64,000 nucleotides of DNA, taken from positions 26,153,501-26,217,500 of the forward strand of contig NC_088348.1 in assembly GCF_036884655.1 (NCBI RefSeq), in the 5' to 3' direction. The stretch comes from Musa acuminata AAA Group (Eukaryota; Streptophyta; Magnoliopsida; Zingiberales; Musaceae). Positions 25,034-36,286 of this stretch are shown here, piece after piece; the first letter of the stretch is position 1, and each line of letters begins with the position of its first letter. Below the pieces are notes generated by a model. It did not search any database, had not been told where the DNA came from, and saw only the letters and a list, made by a program, of their open reading frames with translations. Both the position numbers and the translations under genes were made by a program.

Positions 25034-28000
25034 AACAGAAAACAATGAAATAATCACCATTGTAGCTCATCAACTGCAAAGTGGAAGGATGAGTTAATAG
25101 AGGATGGTTGTGGATGCATAAAACTTGATATTAATTTTCAATTGGCTAGTTGAAGTTTTGAAATCATATAGGAAGAATATATTCTCATGATACATGGCAC
25201 AAAACTCTCTATTTGATCCTTCTCAAAGAATGCACATCTATCTGATTGGTTTAAAGTCCAAATCATGTCACTACTAAAATTATGAAAGAACTTGACAAAC
25301 AAATAGATTGAGACACCATCCTGAAGTTCTTCACACTAGACAAGGATTAGTTGGATGTGGAAGATAAAAAAAAAATTAGCAGAAGACATTAAATCCAACA
25401 TATGCATTAGATCAATTCCATGACAAGTCCAATCATTCTAGAAGAGCTAGCCAGCATCTTGTGCTCAGCTGCACTCTCCCAAGGGAGGCAGTGGCCAAAA
25501 AGCCATAAAAGGGTCCCCCAAAAGACCCACACCACCTTTTGCAAAGCATCCATAAAAGAAGAACATGTGTAAAGCATTTGCTATCCAACTCAGTATCTTC
25601 ATGGCTGTTGGCAGTAAAAATTTAGTAGTTCTGTCAGAAGAATGTTGTTATGAAATTATATAAAAAATATATATCCAAGGGCTGAAATATTAAGATTGGC
25701 ATACAATTTAATAGATTATGTTGATATCCAATATTATATATGTTTGTCCTGACTCAATAAGAGACAATCAATATATATATGAATAAGGAAAAGATATTGA
25801 TGAAAATTAAAAGAAGAACTAAAGAATAAGATAATCCCATATTTTTGTATTTTAGTTGCATTGGTCTCCAATACTTTATAATTCATATTCTCTACATAAT
25901 GTTTTATTCTAATCATAATCGAACCCAATCTTTTATACCAACATTTAATTTATTTAGACATCAATGCTCATTTACAGTGAGTTGGAGCTTCATCGGTATC
26001 AACCGCAGGTGATCTTTGTGCCAAGGCATAAAGACACTGCTCACATGATAATGTTGCTTAAGGATGTTGGATTCACACATTAGCGAATGTCAACAAGCCA
26101 CATATAACAAATGCCTCCGAGTCAGTGAAGTGCTGCAAACAATTCAAATGGAAGACATGTCGTGATTTCATTGTCTCATCTGCTGTCTTTGCTTAGTAGT
26201 ACAAGGAATACATTTCTTCAGTGGACTGTCTTCTCTTGAACCGCTAAGCAGTTTGGTGATTAGTGTGTGAAAAGAGTTAGAGGTGTTGGATGCATGCAAA
26301 CCTTTCTTCTTCTTCCTTATCCTCATGTGAATGCAGAAGCAAAGAAAGATATCCTTCTCATACCCCACTAAGCACTTTTGATCCGGATTTCTCAGCTTGT
26401 CTTCGTCAGGAGTACTTCGAAGGTGGCATCATGATATCTGTGTGGTCCACCGCATGGCCTCCCTTTCGGCGAATAAGGCAACGCCACGTTGTCGGTAAGG
26501 TTGGACGGCTGCATGAGAATGACATCCACCTGAGTTCTCTAAGTCTGACGATTAGATGGAATGGCGAAGGCCGACACACTTCTGCACGCCAATCCTACAC
26601 AGATTTCAATTCGACGAGTAAGGAGATGATCAAGTGGCAGATGCATGGAGGGTTAGTGGAGTGGATAGAGTTCAAAGGGGTCGCACGCATGGGTAGTAGG
26701 ATTTGAGGTTAGGAAACTTGGAGGAATTGAGTTCTTGGATTGTCCAGGTGCAGTGATATTTCTACATATCAGGTAACAGGAGTACTGTATCTTGTCGATC
26801 AGGAGTTCTGCATCTTCTCGATCTAGAAATAATTTGACTGCCGTCCCTGTACTTTCTGCACGATGTTTGGCATTGGCATGGTGCCTACCATGCATTAGGT
26901 TTCTTTCATGCTCAACTTGCTAGTGTCAGACTTGAAGGCCACCCATATGCTCACTTGGATGGTAGTAGTGTTTATGGGTCAGCTGAATTGCTCAAGTGGT
27001 GACGACGCTCTCGAGTTAGTGAGGCATACTGTGGCTTAATCTTGGAGAGTGGGGTGAAGATATGAACCACCTTTCTCTGCAAATTGGATCAGCAGTGATG
27101 AGCTTGCAATGGAGAAAGGTGTCATGTGTGAGTCCTATCTCTTCGACTCTCTCTCATTCTACTGTCATTTCGTCACACAGCTTTGGACCATGAAAGCTGT
27201 CATGCAACTTGTGAGTCAGATATATCAAAAGCTCGAGTTGTCATTTGTGAGTGCTCAAGTTGATAACTTGGTGCTTTGGAGACGATGACATACTGCATAC
27301 TGTCGTTTAATCATGAATACCCAAAAACAAAGAGAACTATATGTTGCATCGACTTTGTAATATTCGAGAGGTGATCATCAACATCTGCACATCAGAAGGC
27401 TTTTTTTCTTCGGTGGAATTGCAGCCAAACTTGTCATACCTGCATGAGTTGAAGGGGAGAATATTCTTCGATTATCGTAAATAAAAACTTTTTTAGCATT
27501 ATTTTGGATCAAAAAAATTTATTTTCAATTATCGTATACGACGATAATCAATTTTGATATGAATCATTGTGTTCATCACATGTTCTTATTTTACACTTGA
27601 AATGAAAAGAAATGTCTTCTACACCCGAAAAACCCTAAAAAGATTTTTTTTTTTTAAAAAAACACCATAAACGTAGTGGATTCATTCATCCTCAAAGCCA
27701 AACAACTACATTAAAAAGCTTTGTGATTGTATCATCATATGATAGAAGTTTCAAACCCTTAGCTGAATCAAATTTAGAAGTTCATGAGTACCCTCAGAAT
27801 TAAGAAGCAAGAATTTATAATAATATTATGTTTGTCGGAACCATAAGGAATTAACCTCAAAATTTACAGATACTATGGCATAGTCTAACATGATATTTGA
27901 CCAAATATTAGCTGTAATTGATCATTATGACCATTCTAAATGTCTTAATATATAATTTAATATTAGTATTGTTAAATTTTTTTTTTATAATTTATGATTT

Positions 28001-29593
28001 TATATCTTGGGGATCTCATATGTTCATTGGGCTGATTAATGTTGTGACCATTGGAATTATAATGGGCCCATTGTGGAGAAGATGAAACCAAACTACTCTT
28101 TCAATTTCCAAACACCTTATTTGTGTGTGTGTGTTCATTTTCTATTTTTACTATTTGAGTTGTTAAACCAAATTCCATCAAGTTTTCCATATTTGAGAGT
28201 GTTACTCCATCTTATCTTGGAGCTGATTCTCTCTACTACAACCCACATAAGTGGCAAGATATAGCCTTAAAGATAGCTTGTTGTGCTTCTAGTTTTCTTT
28301 TCGATTCTTTTTTATTTAAATATCATATGTTTGTTGATTTCTTACTCTTTTGGTGTAGTTTGTGTTTTTATTTTCTACATTATTATTCAAATTGATACAA
28401 CAAATTTACTCAAGATTTTCATATTTGTAAATACAGGATAGCATTATTGGAGTATATCTTCGAGTCGACTCTCAACTATAATCGACCATGAGATGTTGAA
28501 TATAACCTTAAGATAACATGTTACACTTTCAGGTTTATTTTTATAAAATATCCATATTTTTATTATTTTTAATATAAAATTTTATTTAATAATTTTTATA
28601 TTATATTTGAAGCTCAATACCTATTTTCTAATTGTGAATCTTAAAATTTAAACATGATTCGTGAAAGATTCATATTAAGTTAATTAAAAATATAATTTAA
28701 GATAGGTTTATATGTTATTTTTGGTATATATATATATATATATATAACCATTTGACATATAGGTCGATTCCTAGAATTTTGTCGTCAGTGCCTTAGCAAA
28801 GAAACCACTAGAAGGCTCGAGTAGTCGGACTATGTCGAACATATCTATAGAACTTGTCATTATCACGTTTGCATATCACATTAATATTACATCCATATGC
28901 TGCCAAAAAAAGGTATACTCAGTTTCATATATTTCCCACCAAAACTTACTCCGTAAACTAATCGAATTAGATAATTATGATATCAAGCATATTTAGTTCA
29001 TAATCATTTGTTACCCCATTCCTTCGGCCTTCATCGAGTAAAGCCGCCACTAATTTATGTCCTTCCCATTAGAGCCGTCATTTCCGCGATCACCGTCTGA
29101 TTTCGATCGAGCAGCTCACGTGGCTCTGCTCCCCGCAGAAGGTACTCGATCAACACGTGGCTTCGCGTGGGCCTCTGATTGCTCCCGATCTGGGCGATCA
29201 GTCTCTTGGTCACAAGCCTTCGCCGTGCTTGACGCCACCTGGCACGCCTGCGAGACCGCATACGTTTAGAAGCGACTCGAATCGCCTGTCATGGCATGTG
29301 CACCGGAGCCAAAACTCTGAACCGTTCATCATGAGAACTTCCATCTCAAAGAGCAACGCTACGGCTCTGATTCGGGAAGGCGAGTCGCTGGAAAACTCGG
29401 GCCGAGGAATCGGCGAGATCTGGTGCCTTCTCTTGCTTCCATTAATAACCCACTTCGCGAACGTTCCAAGCGGCTGTATCCTCCCCGTTCGATCTCCGTG
29501 ATGGGACACGTGTAGTGAACTAACCCTCGATCCTTTGAAGTGATCATGGATTCCTGAATTGTAATTTCAGTATCTCCTCGCCCTCCCGGCGCC

Positions 29594-29600
29594 TATTTAA
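29594..29600 (+). promoter_or_regulatory. Possible TATA-like box of the galactinol synthase gene
   Basis: TATTTAA occurs 95 bp upstream of the start codon in a GC-rich promoter. It is a weak match to the TATA consensus. Confidence 0.35.
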
Positions 29601-29694
29601 TCGTCCGCAACCTCTTCCCCTCAACTCATCGCTGCTCGCATAGTGTCGTTTTTGGTCGCAGGCCTCGTTTTGTTCTCGTTGTTCGATCTCATCC

Positions 29695-30892
29695 ATGGCA
29701 CCGCAGATGGTGGCTGGGCCGGCAGCTGGGAAGGGGATCCAAGCCGGGAGGACACCATCGAGGGCTTATGTTACGTTCTTGGCGGGGGACGGCGACTACG
29801 TGAAGGGGGCGGTGGGACTGTCGAAGGGGCTGAGGAAGGTGGGATCGGCCTACCCGCTGGTAGTGGCTGTCCTCCCCGACGTGCCGCAGAGCCACCGCCG
29901 CCTGCTCGCCTCCCAGGGCTGCATCATCCGCGAGATCGAGCCCGTGTACCCCCCGGAGAGTCAGACCCAGTTCGCTATGGCCTACTACGTCATTAACTAC
30001 TCCAAGCTCCGCATCTGGGAGGTAATCCATCGTCATCTCTCTCGCGCACTGTCGTTTAGGGGCTATTCTTGTCGCGATTGGCTTTAACGAGGGGCGGCTT
30101 GCAGTTTGTGGAGTACCAGAAGATGGTGTACCTGGACGCGGACATACAGGTGTACGAGAACATCGACCACTTGTTCGACCTGCCGGACGGGCACTTCTAC
30201 GCGGTGATGGACTGCTTCTGCGAGAAGACGTGGAGCCACACGCCGCAGTACAAGATCGGCTATTGCCAGCAGTGCCCCGGCAGGGTGGCGTGGCCAGCCG
30301 ACGAGCTCGGCCCGCCGCCCTCCCTCTACTTCAACGCCGGCATGTTCGTCCACGAGCCCAGCCTGGCCACCTGCGAGTCCCTCCTCTCTACCCTCAAGGT
30401 CACTCCTCCCACCCCCTTCGCCGAGCAAGACTTCCTGAACATGTTCTTTAAGGACATCTACAAGCCGATCCCGTTGATCTACAACCTGGTACTGGCCATG
30501 TTGTGGAGGCACCCGGAGAATGTCGAGCTCGAGAAGGTGAAGGTGGTGCACTACTGCGCAGCGGTACGTATGCGCTCGCGCGCTTGCTTGCTTCATAGGA
30601 ATGCTAAGTTGGATGATGGTTTGGCTACCGAGCAACCGTGTGCTGAGTGCAGGGTTCGAAGCCATGGAGATACACGGGTAAGGAGGTGAACATGGACCGG
30701 GAGGACATCAAGATTCTGGTGAAGCGGTGGTGGGATGTATACAACGACACCAGCTTGGACTACAAGGGCGCAGCGGCGACGGAGGGCGTGGTTGTCCCTG
30801 CGGCGGCGGAGGAGGAGCGGAAGCAGCCGCTGCTGGCGGCGCTGTCGGAGGCTGGGGCGATAAAGTACGTGACCGCGCCGTCGGCTGCCTGA
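29695..30892 (+). CDS. GolS: Galactinol synthase (GT8 family)
   Basis: Three exons, 29695-30021, 30105-30563 and 30653-30892, encode 341 residues. All junctions are GT-AG and preserve phase 0 (…RIWE|FVEYQKMVYLD… and …HYCAA|GSKPW…). The glycosyltransferase-8 signatures are present: YLDADIQVYENIDHLF with the metal-binding DAD at 120-122, FNAGMFVHEP, AEQDFLN and HYCAAGSKPW (258-267). The protein ends in the hydrophobic pentapeptide APSAA that marks galactinol synthases. The enzyme transfers galactose from UDP-galactose to myo-inositol, the committed step to raffinose-family oligosaccharides, in the cytosol. In many plants it is induced by cold, drought or heat. No stress element was confidently read in this promoter. 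The length is normal for the family and no defect is seen. Confidence 0.96.
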
Positions 30893-32135
30893 CGAGGGTT
30901 ATCGTGTCGTGTCTCTTTTTGGTTTACGGGAAGATGCCACGTGGTGACTTTGTTTAACTTCCAATTAATGGAATATGATGTCTGCTTTGGTTTGATTTCA
31001 TGCTAATAAGAGTCGATTACAGCAACCCAAAGAGCAACTCGTTCGTCTTAAACTGAGTGAGATTATGTTAACCACGAACGAGATGGATATGCAGTCGTCA
31101 TGCTATATTAAGTTCCCATTACAGCAACCAAAAGGTTTAGTTGTTTCGAGTAAGTGTTAGAAGATACCAGAAGATACTAACCACACGCTAATAAGAAGAG
31201 GATACATTAACCCTCCATCAAAGACTCCTTCTGCATTAGGTTGTGCAGGTGGATGACACTGTGAGAAAGCGTGACGTTGATGAGAGTTGATGGTCGTCTT
31301 CCACCTTAAAGCTGCAGCGTCGACGCACGTCTGGCAACCACCGACAGTGGGATATATCATACTTTCCGTAAGGTGCGGGGATCTCACATCGGATGGTGTT
31401 GGGCAGCTGAATGATGCAGAAGGAGCAGCAGTGGACAGGGAAAGAAGCAATTGGGGGGTCCTAAACATCACCCTCCGAACTCTGCAAGTTCGAAGTGCGT
31501 CCAAAGCAAAGCATCTACAGGATCAGCTGGCGAAGTCTCAGGGAAAAGCTTCGCTGCGCCATCATCATCAAAACCATTGCATTGATCTTCGTCTCTCTCT
31601 CTCTCTCTCTCAGTGATGATGGATTCGATGATTCATGTCCGACTGCTGTGGGCACATCGAGGAGACATCATGATCTACAAGATACAAAAAAATCTCTTAA
31701 ATCATTTTCTATGAAGTATCCATATCACAGATCCTTTCTTTCCTTCATACAAAAGATTAGGTCGGGGTTCGATCACATAAAACCCTTCTGTGAAGCTAGT
31801 ATATCTTCATCCATTTTAGGCATATAGCTCATAAAAGGTTTAGAGATCGTGTTGTAAGTTTGAAATGGAGACATACTTCAAAAAAGTTACTCATATAGTA
31901 TTATTATTCTTGTAATCTCTAAGGGAATATTTTCTTTAAATGTTCTATTTAAGTGATATATCTATCAAAGTTTTTATCATCTTCAATAACCGATGTGATA
32001 TATCCAATAGACGTTAATTGAAAATAATGTTAATATCATTTTCCTCTCAAAATATAAATTAATCTATTTAATATATATTAACATTATTATATTTTATATT
32101 TTCCCTATTTTATAATTATTTATTATTTTAATAAA
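30893..32135. other. Intergenic DNA after galactinol synthase
   Basis: The 3' flank is followed by unique-looking sequence with a (CT)n tract at 31592-31611, then AT-rich DNA up to the broken end of the copia element. No gene is supported. Confidence 0.4.
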
Positions 32136-33194
32136 TTAAGTTATTTCTCGGTCCATCCTAATCCTATAGTCCACATTGACTTTATATATCTCAATACTGG
32201 TCTCCAAGCAAATATCTTCAATACCCACAATCTTAGACGTATCACTATTTCCCATTTTGACATTACCAAATTCACCAGCAGTGTAAGATCTAAAGAAATC
32301 ACCATGAGAAGTGACATGAAATGAAGCACCAGAGTCAATTACCCAATTACTGTACTGAGCTACAAGACTAACACAACCTTCATCACAGACAATAGTGATA
32401 TTACCTTCAGCAGCAACTGTATTGGTCTCTTTTTTATTTTTCTTAATTTCATTCTGTTCTCGCTTCCAAAACCTACACTCTTTCTTCATGTGACCTGGCC
32501 TGTTACAGTGAAAACATTTGATATCTCTTCTAAACTTGGATCTTCCTCTATATCCATGTGGGTTTCTGCTATGATTTCTTTCATGTCTTTCTTGTTTTTC
32601 AGTAACAAATGCACCAGAAGAAGATTCACCCTGTTCTTTCCTTCTGGCATCTTCATTTAGCAGACTGTTTTTAACCATATCAATAGTTAAAGTTCCCTCT
32701 GGCGTGGAGTTGCAAATAGTCACCACATACGTTTCCCAACTTTCTGGTAAAGAGCTGAGAAGTAACAATCCCTGCATCTCATCATCTATATTCATTTTCA
32801 TAGCAACCAACTTGTTTGCAAGACTCTGAAATAGGCTTATGTGCTCAACAATATTACCACCATCTTTATACTTCAAATTTACAAGCCTTCTGAGGAGAGA
32901 AATTCTATTTCCCACTATCTTTTTTGCAAAGAGGTTTTCTAACCTTTGCCAAACAACATCAGCTTTAGTTTCATCTGAAATATGCTCATGTAAGTTTATA
33001 TGCATCCATCTTCTAATATAGGCAATGGCTTTTTTATGTTGAACTTCTCATTCTTCATCGTCCACAGTAGAAGGTTTATCTTTAACCTGGATAGGCTTAT
33101 ATAAATCTTTGCAATAGAGCAAATCTTCCATCAGACGCCTCCAAGTGGAATAATTTGATGAGTTCAATTTAATCATACCATCTGACTGCTCCAT
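32136..33194 (-). pseudogene. Copia gag (UBN2-type) with zinc knuckle and protease start, broken
   Basis: The frame opens at ATG 33194 (MEQSDGMIKLNSSNYSTWRR), which is the usual start of a copia gag. At codon 49 (33050-33048) a TGA replaces what is normally a Trp codon in this family. Beyond it the same frame runs without a break through the gag body, a CCHC knuckle CFHCNRPGHMKKEC, and the aspartic-protease signature VIDSGASFHVT, ending at 32136. The nonsense codon and the lost pol region make it non-functional. Confidence 0.9.
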
Positions 33195-33233
33195 TTCAAT
33201 CACACAAGAAAAACTAGCACCAAACAACCTATT

Positions 33234-33245
33234 GCTCTGATACCA
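33234..33245 (-). other. Primer-binding site (initiator tRNA-Met)
   Basis: The minus strand reads TGGTATCAGAGC, 2 bp inside the LTR boundary. This is the standard copia PBS. Confidence 0.92.
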
Positions 33246-33247
33246 CT

Positions 33248-33936
33248 TGTTGGGAAAAACCTATTAAAGCGGAATATTCTTTTCCCTCTTTGTGTATCAA
33301 AATGGGTTCCTCATCAAAATACCAACTTGATATCCAAATGTAAATATCAACCAGCACAGCATAAACAATAGAGCAAAAAACCAATCACACAATGAGACCA
33401 AATCTTTTTAACGTAGAAAACCCAATGTGGGAAAAACCACGGGACTGTAGTCCACCTCAAACTTCCACTATCAATAATAATGATAACATGTTTATAATAT
33501 GTCTTCTCTAGAATAACTAAAGGATCAGTATAATATCAAGAATATAGATCTTGGCTCTAGAATAACATATCTTCATCGTATAGGATGGATCTCCTCCAAA
33601 CGAAAATTCTAGATCTCACAAAGTAAATATCGTAGGAAAGTACCTTAGAGAGGGTAAACTGCAGATCAACACCGTTAGGATCGTAGAGTTTACTGTAAGG
33701 ATTCTTCACGTAAAATTTGGATCGAAACTTACGACGTTTGATCATAGATCGTCAAGCAGAAATCACACAAACCTAACCTTTCTCTCTTTATTTCTCTCTC
33801 CTCTTTCCTCTGCACGCCGCCGCAGACTGAACGCTGCAATCTATTTCCTCACATTTTGCCCTTTCTCTCTTAATTACTGATTTGGGTTTATGGCCCAAAT
33901 TTGTCCAAGCCGAGCTGGACCCAACAATTCCCAACA
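33248..33936 (-). repeat. 5' LTR of the truncated copia element
   Basis: 689 bp bounded by TG...CA with short inverted ends TGTTGGGAA/TTCCCAACA. The position is fixed by the adjoining primer-binding site. Confidence 0.85.
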
Positions 33937-34395
33937 CTTAATCCAACACCAATCGTCAAAACTAGGGTGATATAATGTCATCATTACCACAATTACAGAT
34001 GTGGATGGCCTTTATCTTGCCTCATCGCACATTTCATGGGATGTAATTAATGCTACTGATGGATCGAAATAAATGGACCAGAAAAATGTAAGAAAACGTT
34101 GGTTAAAATATATTTGTACTCCCCAATCCAAATCTGTCGTTCAACTGCTTTTGAGGTCAGTTGGAAGCGTTCTCTTGCCATAACTCTGACGTTGTTGACC
34201 ATGCCGTGATGAGTAGGTCAACGCCATTTTTGCTGGGATCCCAAGCTGCTCTTCTTGGTCATACAATACTCGCAAAAATAAGCATCCTCACATGCAACTC
34301 TGTCATCTGCATGTGAAGAAGGTTGGGAAGCATAAGACAGCAGTGACAGGATATGAAGGTGAAGCAGTATGAGGAGAGAAGAGGAAAGGGAAAGC
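33937..34395. other. Promoter region of the GDSL gene
   Basis: About 460 bp between the copia LTR and the GDSL start codon. No clear TATA box was identified. An upstream in-frame ATG lies at 34369. Confidence 0.4.
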
Positions 34396-35774
34396 ATGGG
34401 TGGAAATCCCCTGCGTCTTCCTGCTCTTCTGATACTTCTTCTATGTTCACCAGCTGTTGCACACTCCAAATGCGTCCTCTTCAACTTCGGCGACTCCAAC
34501 TCCGACACCGGAGGGCTCATGGCCGGCCTCGGCCTCTATCTCGGCCCCCCCTCCGGTCGCCAGTTCTTCCACCGCCCCACTGGCCGCTTCTGCGACGGCC
34601 GACTCTACATTGACTTCCTCTGTGCGTCTCCCACATCTCTTCTTCTCACTCGTGTCGATTTCCTGCACCTCTGTGATCATAACACCGAATCCTACAGGCG
34701 AAAGGTTGAAGATGAGCTATTTGAGCCCCTACTTGGAGTCACTACCAGGATCAAACTTCACCCACGGGGTCAACTTTGCTGTAGCTGGTGCGGCCACCGA
34801 GTCAACTGCGATCCCTTTCCCTCTCTCCACCCAAGTGCTCCAGTTCCTCCACTTCAAGAATCGCACTCGCGAACTCCGGCCCCAAGGTAATGCACATCTT
34901 CTCTTCATCTTCACCAGTTGATCGATTCGGTACGTGCTGACGGATTGGGTGGATCAGGCTCTGGATCACTGCTCAGCGAAAAGGAGTTCCAGAACGCAGT
35001 CTACTCCATCGACATAGGGCAGAATGATGTGTCCACTCCCTTCAGTGCAAACCTGAGCTACGCAGAGGTCGTCGTCAAGATCCCATCAATCCTCTCCAGG
35101 ATCGGAGCTGCCATTGAGGCAAGTCAATCTCTTGTTCACACTCAAGTAGAACCCTCAGTTCATCATCATTTGCATCACTGCAGCTGTTGCACGAGAATGG
35201 AGGTAGGAAGTTTTGGATCTACAACACGGGCCCCTTGGGCTGTTTGCCGCAGAAGCTTGCGCTGCTGAGGAAGGACGACAGCGAGCTCGATTCACTGGGA
35301 TGTCTTGCTGATCTCAACGATGCAGCCAAAGCTTTCAATGCTGGACTGAGTGAGCTATGCGACCGACTGAGATCCGACTTCAAGAATGCCACCATCGTTT
35401 ACGCTGATGTCTACGCCATCAAACAAGATTTGATAGCAAACCATACCAAATACGGTGAGTTCCGCTGCTCCAATCTCTGAAGCTATCTTGCTGCGTATGA
35501 AGAATCACTGATGGTAGTAGTGTATGTCTATCTTCTTCCAGGCTTTGAGAATCCACTGATGGCATGTTGTGGGTACGGTGGACCTCCGTACAACTACAAG
35601 TTTAGGATGACTTGTGGTGAGCCGACGGTCACTGCTTGTGCTGAGGGGTCTCGCTACATTAGCTGGGATGGTGTTCATAACACCGAAGCTGCCAATTCCA
35701 TCATCGCATCCAAAATCCTCTCTGCCAAGTACTCCACACCTCAGATTAAGCTAAAAGATCTCTGCAAAGGCTGA
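34396..35774 (+). CDS. GDSL esterase/lipase (SGNH hydrolase)
   Basis: Five exons, 34396-34621, 34698-34886, 34958-35118, 35184-35454 and 35542-35774, encode 359 residues. Intron 3 uses a GC donor (GAG|GCAAGT); the others are GT-AG. The start at 34396 gives a clean signal peptide (MGGNPLRLPALLILLLCSPA). The ATG at 34369 would add nine charged residues and is less likely. SGNH blocks are all present: FGDSNSDTGG with nucleophile Ser34, the GQND block at 159-162, and DGVHNTEAAN with catalytic Asp325 and His328. The sequence (GPPSGRQFFHRPTGRFCDGRL, NTGPLGCLP) matches the plant secreted GDSL subgroup that includes ENOD8- and fucosidase-like members. The substrate cannot be predicted. The protein is expected to be extracellular or vacuolar. 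Confidence 0.93.
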
Positions 35775-36286
35775 CATCTGAAGCTGTAGTTCAGTCGTTT
35801 ACAGTAAAAGTTGTATGCATTATTCCTAGTATCAATTTAAACAACAGGATCAACCTTACCTTCATGGTTCTGTTGCTCTGTTTCTAACAGCCTAATTGAA
35901 ATATTTGAGATGGTATCGAATTAATTTAATATGATTGAAAAGTACATAAGATATTGAGGATGTTTGAGGACAATCTCGTCATTTCATGCCACATAACACA
36001 CGAGCCGTCTCATCCAGAAGTAGAAACGGGCGAGGCCGCTCTCCGTTACGTATCCGTTCATTTCTCTCCAATGACCGTCCATTATGATGGAGATCAACTG
36101 CGACTTGGAATCGGACGGTTAGATGATAACTGGATGGGTCTCTAAATGGAGAGATTTCTACCTGTCCTGTACTCTTCCCTCCTCTTCGACACGGCTCTCC
36201 CTCTCTCTCTCTCTCTCTGTCTCTCCGTCGTCTCGTTGTCTGTTCGTTAGGGCTTGTGATCGCCACCGGTCGCGAGGGTTGGAGCC
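35775..36286. other. Intergenic DNA between GDSL and the rolling-stone-like gene
   Basis: The GDSL 3' UTR is followed by the next promoter, with a (CT)n tract at about 36195-36218 shortly upstream of the start codon. No gene is seen. Confidence 0.45.

Larger units (their letters stand above)
22971..29593. other. Intergenic region between MYB and galactinol synthase
   Basis: About 6.6 kb. It contains a (TC)n tract at 24114-24150, a duplicated module near 24.8-25.0 kb, a (TA)n tract near 28727-28746, and a GC-richer segment (29050-29590) leading into the next promoter. Open frames such as 26290-26706 (138 codons, plus) show no family motif and are not called as genes. Confidence 0.45.
32136..33936 (-). 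mobile_element. Truncated Ty1/copia LTR retrotransposon (5' LTR, PBS, gag-protease start)
   Basis: Read on the minus strand, a 689 bp LTR (33936-33248) with TGTTGGGAA...TTCCCAACA ends is followed after 2 bp by TGGTATCAGAGC. That is the primer-binding site complementary to initiator tRNA-Met. A gag frame follows, then the first residues of protease. Similarity stops near 32136, with no integrase, reverse transcriptase or 3' LTR, so most of the element is missing. Target duplications cannot be tested because one end is lost. Confidence 0.9.

Noticed and set aside
26290..26706. 138-codon plus-strand frame
   Set aside because: No motif or family resemblance, and it overlaps other open frames on both strands; likely chance.
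27620..27670. Telomere-like 'aaaccctaaa' word
   Set aside because: Single occurrence; no tandem telomeric repeats.
30084..30665. 193-codon minus-strand frame over galactinol synthase
   Set aside because: Antisense shadow of GC-rich coding sequence; no family motif.
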